64,000 nt of DNA from positions 91,280,596 through 91,344,595 of the forward strand of contig NC_092859.1 in assembly GCF_032062135.1 (NCBI RefSeq). Direction: 5' to 3'. The stretch comes from Pyxicephalus adspersus (Eukaryota > Chordata > Amphibia > Anura > Pyxicephalidae). The stretch's first letter is position 1. Each line of letters opens with the position of its first letter. A model generated the notes under the pieces. It had not been told where the DNA came from. It worked only from the letters and a program-made list of their open reading frames with translations, and made no database searches. The position numbers and the translations under genes are program-made. Of the stretch, positions 59,920 through 64,000 are shown piece by piece.

Positions 59920-60258
59920 GTAAGCTATAAACAATTGATCACTTATTTTTTTTTACAAATGAACCAGTTTTGCTTTTGATTTGCTAAATGCAAAAACTAA
60001 AAGAAATACAATGATTTGATTCCAACTAATTACTTTTTAGTTGGCCTTTGTCATAGGAATCATCTTTTGATAAGAGCCTTAAAGACAAATATCTTTTTGA
60101 CTAATTTTTATGTGTCAGTATTTGCAAGCATGTTATGTTTTAAAAGGATAATTACTGTTTTTTTCACAGAAAAAATGGGAAATCATTTTGTCTACCTTCC
60201 CTTAACAACACTAACCCACCCTTCCCAACCTCAGTTACATAAGTAGTGCAACCTACAT
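59920..60258 (+). other. ADAMTS20: ADAMTS20 intron 5, start
   Basis: AT-rich, nothing recognised. Confidence 0.5.
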
Positions 60259-60525
60259 CAGGGGTATCAAACTCTGGCCCGCAACGTCCTTTTTTTTGGC
60301 CCCCAAAGGAATCCTAAATATAAACTTCAACTGGCATGCCACTGCATTGAATTAGCGCTGCTACTACAATTCCCGGCGTCACTCACGTCTATAGACTAGC
60401 GGGCTCTGCCTATGTGTTCCCCCGCATTGGACTGTTTTATAGACGCAAGTAAATCCGGGAATTGTAGTAGCAGTGCTATTTCAATGGAGAGGGAGTACCA
60501 GCGGGGGCCCACTCATAAGATTTAG
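60259..60525. mobile_element. hAT-like element with a long hairpin
   Basis: Begins CAGGGGTATCAAACTCTGG, a common vertebrate hAT terminus. A hairpin is formed by AGCGCTGCTACTACAATTCC (from 60354) and GGAATTGTAGTAGCAGTGCT (to 60477), with a loop of about 80 bases. The right terminus is not visible, so the copy is truncated or the end is decayed. Confidence 0.6.
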
Positions 60526-61292
60526 CATTAGATAAGCAAAACCTCTTTCTATATGAAAAGGTTTTTTATATCTAATGAGAAGGAAAAACTTCCTCAGCTT
60601 TTTTAATTGGCTTCAAAGTTAGTTGGTGACTTTGTCTACTTTTAATTTTGGCCGACATCAATCTTCCCAACCTCCAGCTAAAATCTGATTGCCATTCGCT
60701 GTGTTTGCACAGTCAGTTCTCATGGACCCCTATAGAGTTCTTTCCCAGTACAGAATATGCTCAGCAAATTGTACATCTGGAAGCCTATAGGTATTGACTA
60801 GCATTGACAATGTATCAGAAGCCAGTGGCAAGAATATTGTAACTGGAGCCTTAGAAAATTGCTGCAGGTTGCAGATTTAGGTATTTAGGCATCTAGGGTG
60901 ATGGGGTGGTGGATACATTTTGGTTAAGGAAATGAGGGCAAAAAGGTAATATTCTGCTTCGAAGTACACTCTTGGGGTTACAGTCATTATCTGCATATTA
61001 ATAATATATTTATTAATAATTCAGATAAATAAAAAAATAATACATTTGTTATAGAATGTTTTATAATATTTATAGCAAGACAATTTATATAGTAGACATA
61101 TAATAAAATGTTGTAACAGAATAAATCTGTATATATTTGTAAATACATGTATAAATGGTTATATAAATAAATAAGTCAATAAAATGATTTCAGTATGCAA
61201 ATTAGTTACAGTTTTGTTTGGTTGATTGCATTTGATAGACTAGTGTTTTTTTTCACCCTGAACTATTTATTATGCAATTTAACTGACACATT
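60526..61292 (+). other. ADAMTS20: ADAMTS20 intron 5, part
   Basis: AT-rich, especially 61000-61190. No gene or clear repeat. Confidence 0.45.
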
Positions 61293-61493
61293 GGGCCTGA
61301 TTTATAAAAGCTCTCCAAGACTGGATAGGATACGCTTTTATCAGTGAACCCCGGTGATCCCAAAAAAATATGGAATGGATCTGGTTCAGGATTGAAAACA
61401 AATAGCAAATGACTTTAGGAAATTTATTTCAGGTTGGCTAGATCAACCAGCTTCACTGATGAAAGCCTTGGGGAGCTTTAATAAATCAGGCCT
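61293..61493. repeat. Palindromic MITE, near full copy
   Basis: GGGCCTGATTTATAAAAGCT at the left, GGAGCTTTAATAAATCAGGCC at the right. Part of the right arm (TGTATCCTCTCC) is deleted. Confidence 0.82.
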
Positions 61494-61694
61494 TCTGAGT
61501 TCTGACTTATTTGGTCTGGGCAATCTATGCATCAATGATTACTGGTCACACTGTTATAAAAAGATGATAAAAGATATAATGTGCTTGTTCTGAAGGGTTT
61601 AATAAACATGTCTTTAAATTAGGTCTTTTAATTTCTTTCTAGGTATAAATGTTTTATATTCATAAAAGTAGCTTGCATTTTTTTCTTTTTTCAG

Positions 61695-61819
61695 GATGGA
61701 CCTGTAATTAGCTTCAATGCAGCTACAACTCTTCATAACTTTTGTGTTTGGCAAAGAACGCAAAACATCCCTGATGACTCCCACCCCTCTCATTATGATA
61801 CAGCTGTTCTTATTACCAG
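61695..61819 (+). CDS. ADAMTS20: ADAMTS20 exon 6 (catalytic domain)
   Basis: Residues 321-361 plus two bases. It reads [20 protein letters not shown], then [20 protein letters not shown] and T. The motifs (E/D)GP.I.F.A.TTL.NFC.WQ and HHDTAVL(I/L)TR are family hallmarks. HYDTAVLI is the strand before the active-site helix, and C337 is expected to pair with a later cysteine. It carries the PS insertion before HYD seen in ADAMTS20 but not ADAMTS9 as I recall them. Donor GTATCT. Phase 0 in, phase 2 out. Confidence 0.96.
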
Positions 61820-62189
61820 GTATCTTTTGGTATTTCATGTCTACAGATGACAATAACAGTGTCAAAAAACAGCTGTTCAGTGTGTAAATTTTACAGACAT
61901 TTTTTAAAATTCTTTCACAGCCTTGGTGGAGCGTCCACTAAAAACACTAAAAAGGAACTGTTAAAGGAATGATTGCTTCTGAAGGTGTTTGTTTAAAACC
62001 TCCTGGGTAATCCATTCCTGAGGACTGCATAGTTTTTATTTTGTGTTAAAATAGGTCAAGACTCAAGCTGGATGACATTATGTATGCTAAAACAATGTGC
62101 TTCAAAAATTGAACATGTAAAACATATATTATTTATACTTTTATGTGACTCAGTACTGCTGATCTGTTTCATCATCTTTTTGACACATT
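61820..62189 (+). other. ADAMTS20: ADAMTS20 intron 6, start
   Basis: Nothing recognised. Confidence 0.5.
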
Positions 62190-62433
62190 GGGCCTGATTT
62201 ATTAATGCCCTCCAGGACTGGAGAAAATAGACCAATCCTCTCATGATAGTCTTATCATGAGAGAATTTGGGTGATCCAACAAACCTGAAACGGATTTCTT
62301 AAAAATGATTTGGTATTGGTTGTTAAATTTTTACAATCCTGGACCAGATCCATTCAAGGTTTTCTGTTTCACCTAGGTTCCTCCACGATAGTCTATTTTC
62401 TCCAGTCTTGGAAAGCTTTAATAAATCAGGCCC
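62190..62433. repeat. Palindromic MITE, CATGATAG variant, full copy (244 bp)
   Basis: GGGCCTGATTTATTAATGCC to GGAAAGCTTTAATAAATCAG then GCCC. The arms have CTCATGATAGTC and GGGTGATCCAACAAACC where the other subfamily has CATCAGTGAAGCTGG. The copies at 9032, 55724 and 6278 belong to the same subfamily. Confidence 0.85.
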
Positions 62434-63286
62434 TTTCTGTCTGTATGCACTTATTACACTGTTTGTTACACATCATTGCGCCTGATTGACAATGGTGGAT
62501 TGTGTGTTGGCACGGTTGTTTTGTAATATCCACTATAATATCCACTAGAGGCTTGTGTAACAGAATGACAAAGATAGTGCAGTAGCAGAACTGGAGATAT
62601 TTTTTATCTTATAACAGTAAGTATAAAGCTAAATAAGAAAATTACAAGGACAAGGTATAATTTGACATGATACATTTGAAAAATCGCTTGATTGGGCAAT
62701 AAAATGGGATGGTAGAGTAAAACCTAATTAAAGTAGCAACTGCTGGCACTCTCCAGCAATAGTATGTAGACAGGTACTGGTAAGTCATCATATACAATGC
62801 AGAACTTGTGGTGGCTGCTGATCTTTCATTTAATGTAATGTGTAAAAGGTAAAAAAACCAAATAAAGAAAGGCAAGGCTTTGGGAGACTGATCGGACCTA
62901 ATAATACAAAAAAAAACACACAAATCAGTAGTGATCAAGGATTTTTTTATAGCGCCAACATATTATGCAGCGCTGTACATTAAATAGGGATTTCTTCTGA
63001 TATGCAGTGCTGTACTTAAATGTCAATAAGAGTACTTGCAGCAGTTTACCAGCATGCAAACATTTACAAAAAAATTACATTTTTAACATGAAAACCTAAA
63101 AAAAGGCTATTTTATGTATTGTAGACAAATTAGATACAATAACAAGAATAGCTCATATTTAACTCTAATAGGGAATTACATTCTTAATAATAGGAAATGT
63201 ACATTGACAGTTGCATATTGCAAATATAAAATATTATTACAATATTATTATATGCTTTGACAAACATATTTGTCTCTTTTCTGCAG
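62434..63286 (+). other. ADAMTS20: ADAMTS20 intron 6, end
   Basis: Contains the LINE-end fragment TATAGCGCCAACATATTATG at about 62949. It ends in TGTCTCTTTTCTGCAG before exon 7. Confidence 0.55.
62946..62995. repeat. LINE-end fragment (TATAGCGCCAACATATTATG)
   Basis: Matches the fragment at 40545 and the end of the LINE at 5486. It continues CAGCGCTGTACATTAAATAG. Confidence 0.6.
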
Positions 63287-63327
63287 AGAAGACATATGCA
63301 GAGCCAGTAATAAATGTGATACCTTAG
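63287..63327 (+). CDS. ADAMTS20: ADAMTS20 exon 7 (catalytic domain)
   Basis: 41 bases covering residues 362-375: REDICRASNKCDTL plus one base. The (R)(E/Q)DIC....KCDTLG motif with its two cysteines is conserved in ADAMTS9/20. The exon closes a split arginine codon from exon 6 and ends in phase 1 at a GTAAGT donor. Confidence 0.95.
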
Positions 63328-63543
63328 GTAAGTACTTCTTGACAAACACGTTGAAGAAAGTTATTCCATTTGTGCTTTATGGAGTTAAGGATCGTTAATG
63401 ACTGCAGAAATGTGTATTGTAATGCTAATATTTATGTTTGCTCAGGCACAGTTAAATATTTTCTTTGAAAATGTTTTATATTTTGACCCTAAGGGATTAT
63501 GCTAAGAACAGTACAATAAATTATTCTCCTTATCCTTTGACAG
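63328..63543 (+). other. ADAMTS20: ADAMTS20 intron 7
   Basis: Short intron of 216 bases, the smallest here, ending CCTTTGACAG. Confidence 0.9.
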
Positions 63544-63649
63544 GGCTAGCTGAATTAGGAACAATGTGCGACCCTCAGCGCAGCTGCTCTATCAGTGAAG
63601 AAAATGGTTTAGGTGCTTCATTTACTATAGCTCATGAACTTGGACATGT
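63544..63649 (+). CDS. ADAMTS20: ADAMTS20 exon 8 (active-site helix)
   Basis: Residues 376-410 plus two bases. It reads [20 protein letters not shown], then [15 protein letters not shown] and the first two bases of a valine codon. HELGH (406-410) holds two of the three zinc-binding histidines and the catalytic glutamate E407. The third histidine and the Met-turn fall in the next exon, outside the window. [19 protein letters not shown] is diagnostic of the family, and the zinc-site residues seen are intact. The donor is GTGAGT at 63650. Confidence 0.96.
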
Positions 63650-63850
63650 GTGAGTATTAGATTTTTCATGTTTCTTAGTAAATTTGTTAGCCTCTACTGT
63701 ATGATTAAAAACAGTTTGGCTGGAAGGTAAAAGTTTACCATAAATCAAATTTAAACAGGGACCTGACTTTTTTGGGGTTTTAAAGCTGTGTGGTATGATC
63801 TGTTCACTTAAAAATTAGACCACATCTTACCCTTTTGTTACCATTTAAAG
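63650..63850 (+). other. ADAMTS20: ADAMTS20 intron 8, start
   Basis: Nothing recognised before the hAT end at 63851. Confidence 0.6.
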
Positions 63851-64000
63851 CAGGGGTCCCCAACCCCCCAGCCCACTAGTGGGCCACGGATCTGGCCAGT
63901 GCACCCCCCAGCGGGGTCAGAAGAAGGACCCTGCTTGGTGGGGTGGGCGCACAGGCCAGAGCCACAGACCACATCTGCTGTACACATGGCAGGCTCAGGA
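63851..64000. mobile_element. hAT-type MITE, left part, cut by the window edge
   Basis: Begins CAGGGGTCCCCAACCCCCCA, a typical hAT/Charlie-like end. Internal GGCCACGGATCTGG, GGGTCAGAAGAAGGACC and CCAGAGCCACAGACCAC match the family copies at 10997 and 22974. Confidence 0.75.

Noticed and set aside
36375..63649. Assignment to ADAMTS9 instead of ADAMTS20
   Set aside because: The catalytic text is shared, but the N-terminus, GEYFLEP, VTADAK, HPSHYD spacing and the PUS7L neighbour fit ADAMTS20 better. An alignment would settle it.

Overview
This window is vertebrate nuclear DNA. It has split genes with GT-AG introns, long AT-rich introns, microsatellites and a dense load of short inverted-repeat DNA transposons. 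The gene pair and the repeat types (palindromic MITEs, hAT, Tigger-like and Tc1 relics, a Helitron-like end, a tRNA-derived SINE, CR1/L2/Rex-like and L1-like LINE pieces) suggest an amphibian, most likely a frog. The species call is an inference, because no database search could be run. A 450-base run of N at 26046-26495 shows this is a draft assembly.

Layout on the plus strand. At 349-2450 lie the last two coding exons and 3' UTR of a TruD-family pseudouridine synthase recognised as PUS7L. From 32865 to the right edge lie exons 1 to 8 of ADAMTS20, a secreted zinc metalloprotease: signal peptide, prodomain, furin site and the catalytic domain up to the HELGH zinc motif. The metalloprotease continues past the window. 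PUS7L followed by ADAMTS20 in the same orientation matches the order I recall from human chromosome 12q12, which supports both calls. All eight ADAMTS20 exons join in phase and give 410 complete codons plus two bases of the next.

Between the two genes (about 3-27 kb) several minus-strand segments look like coding exons, with usable splice sites and partly compatible phases. They end in a candidate stop codon and poly(A) signal that would converge on the 3' end of PUS7L. I do not recognise the protein and some exons are weak. This is the best candidate here for something undescribed.

Immediately upstream of ADAMTS20, 29690-32395 is a minisatellite with a 51-base unit, followed by a GC-rich stretch holding exon 1. 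Most other gene-free sequence is introns and intergenic DNA filled with transposon remnants. Several elements keep target-site duplications, and one hAT MITE lies only 45 bases before an ADAMTS20 exon. I found no prokaryotic, viral or CRISPR-type system.
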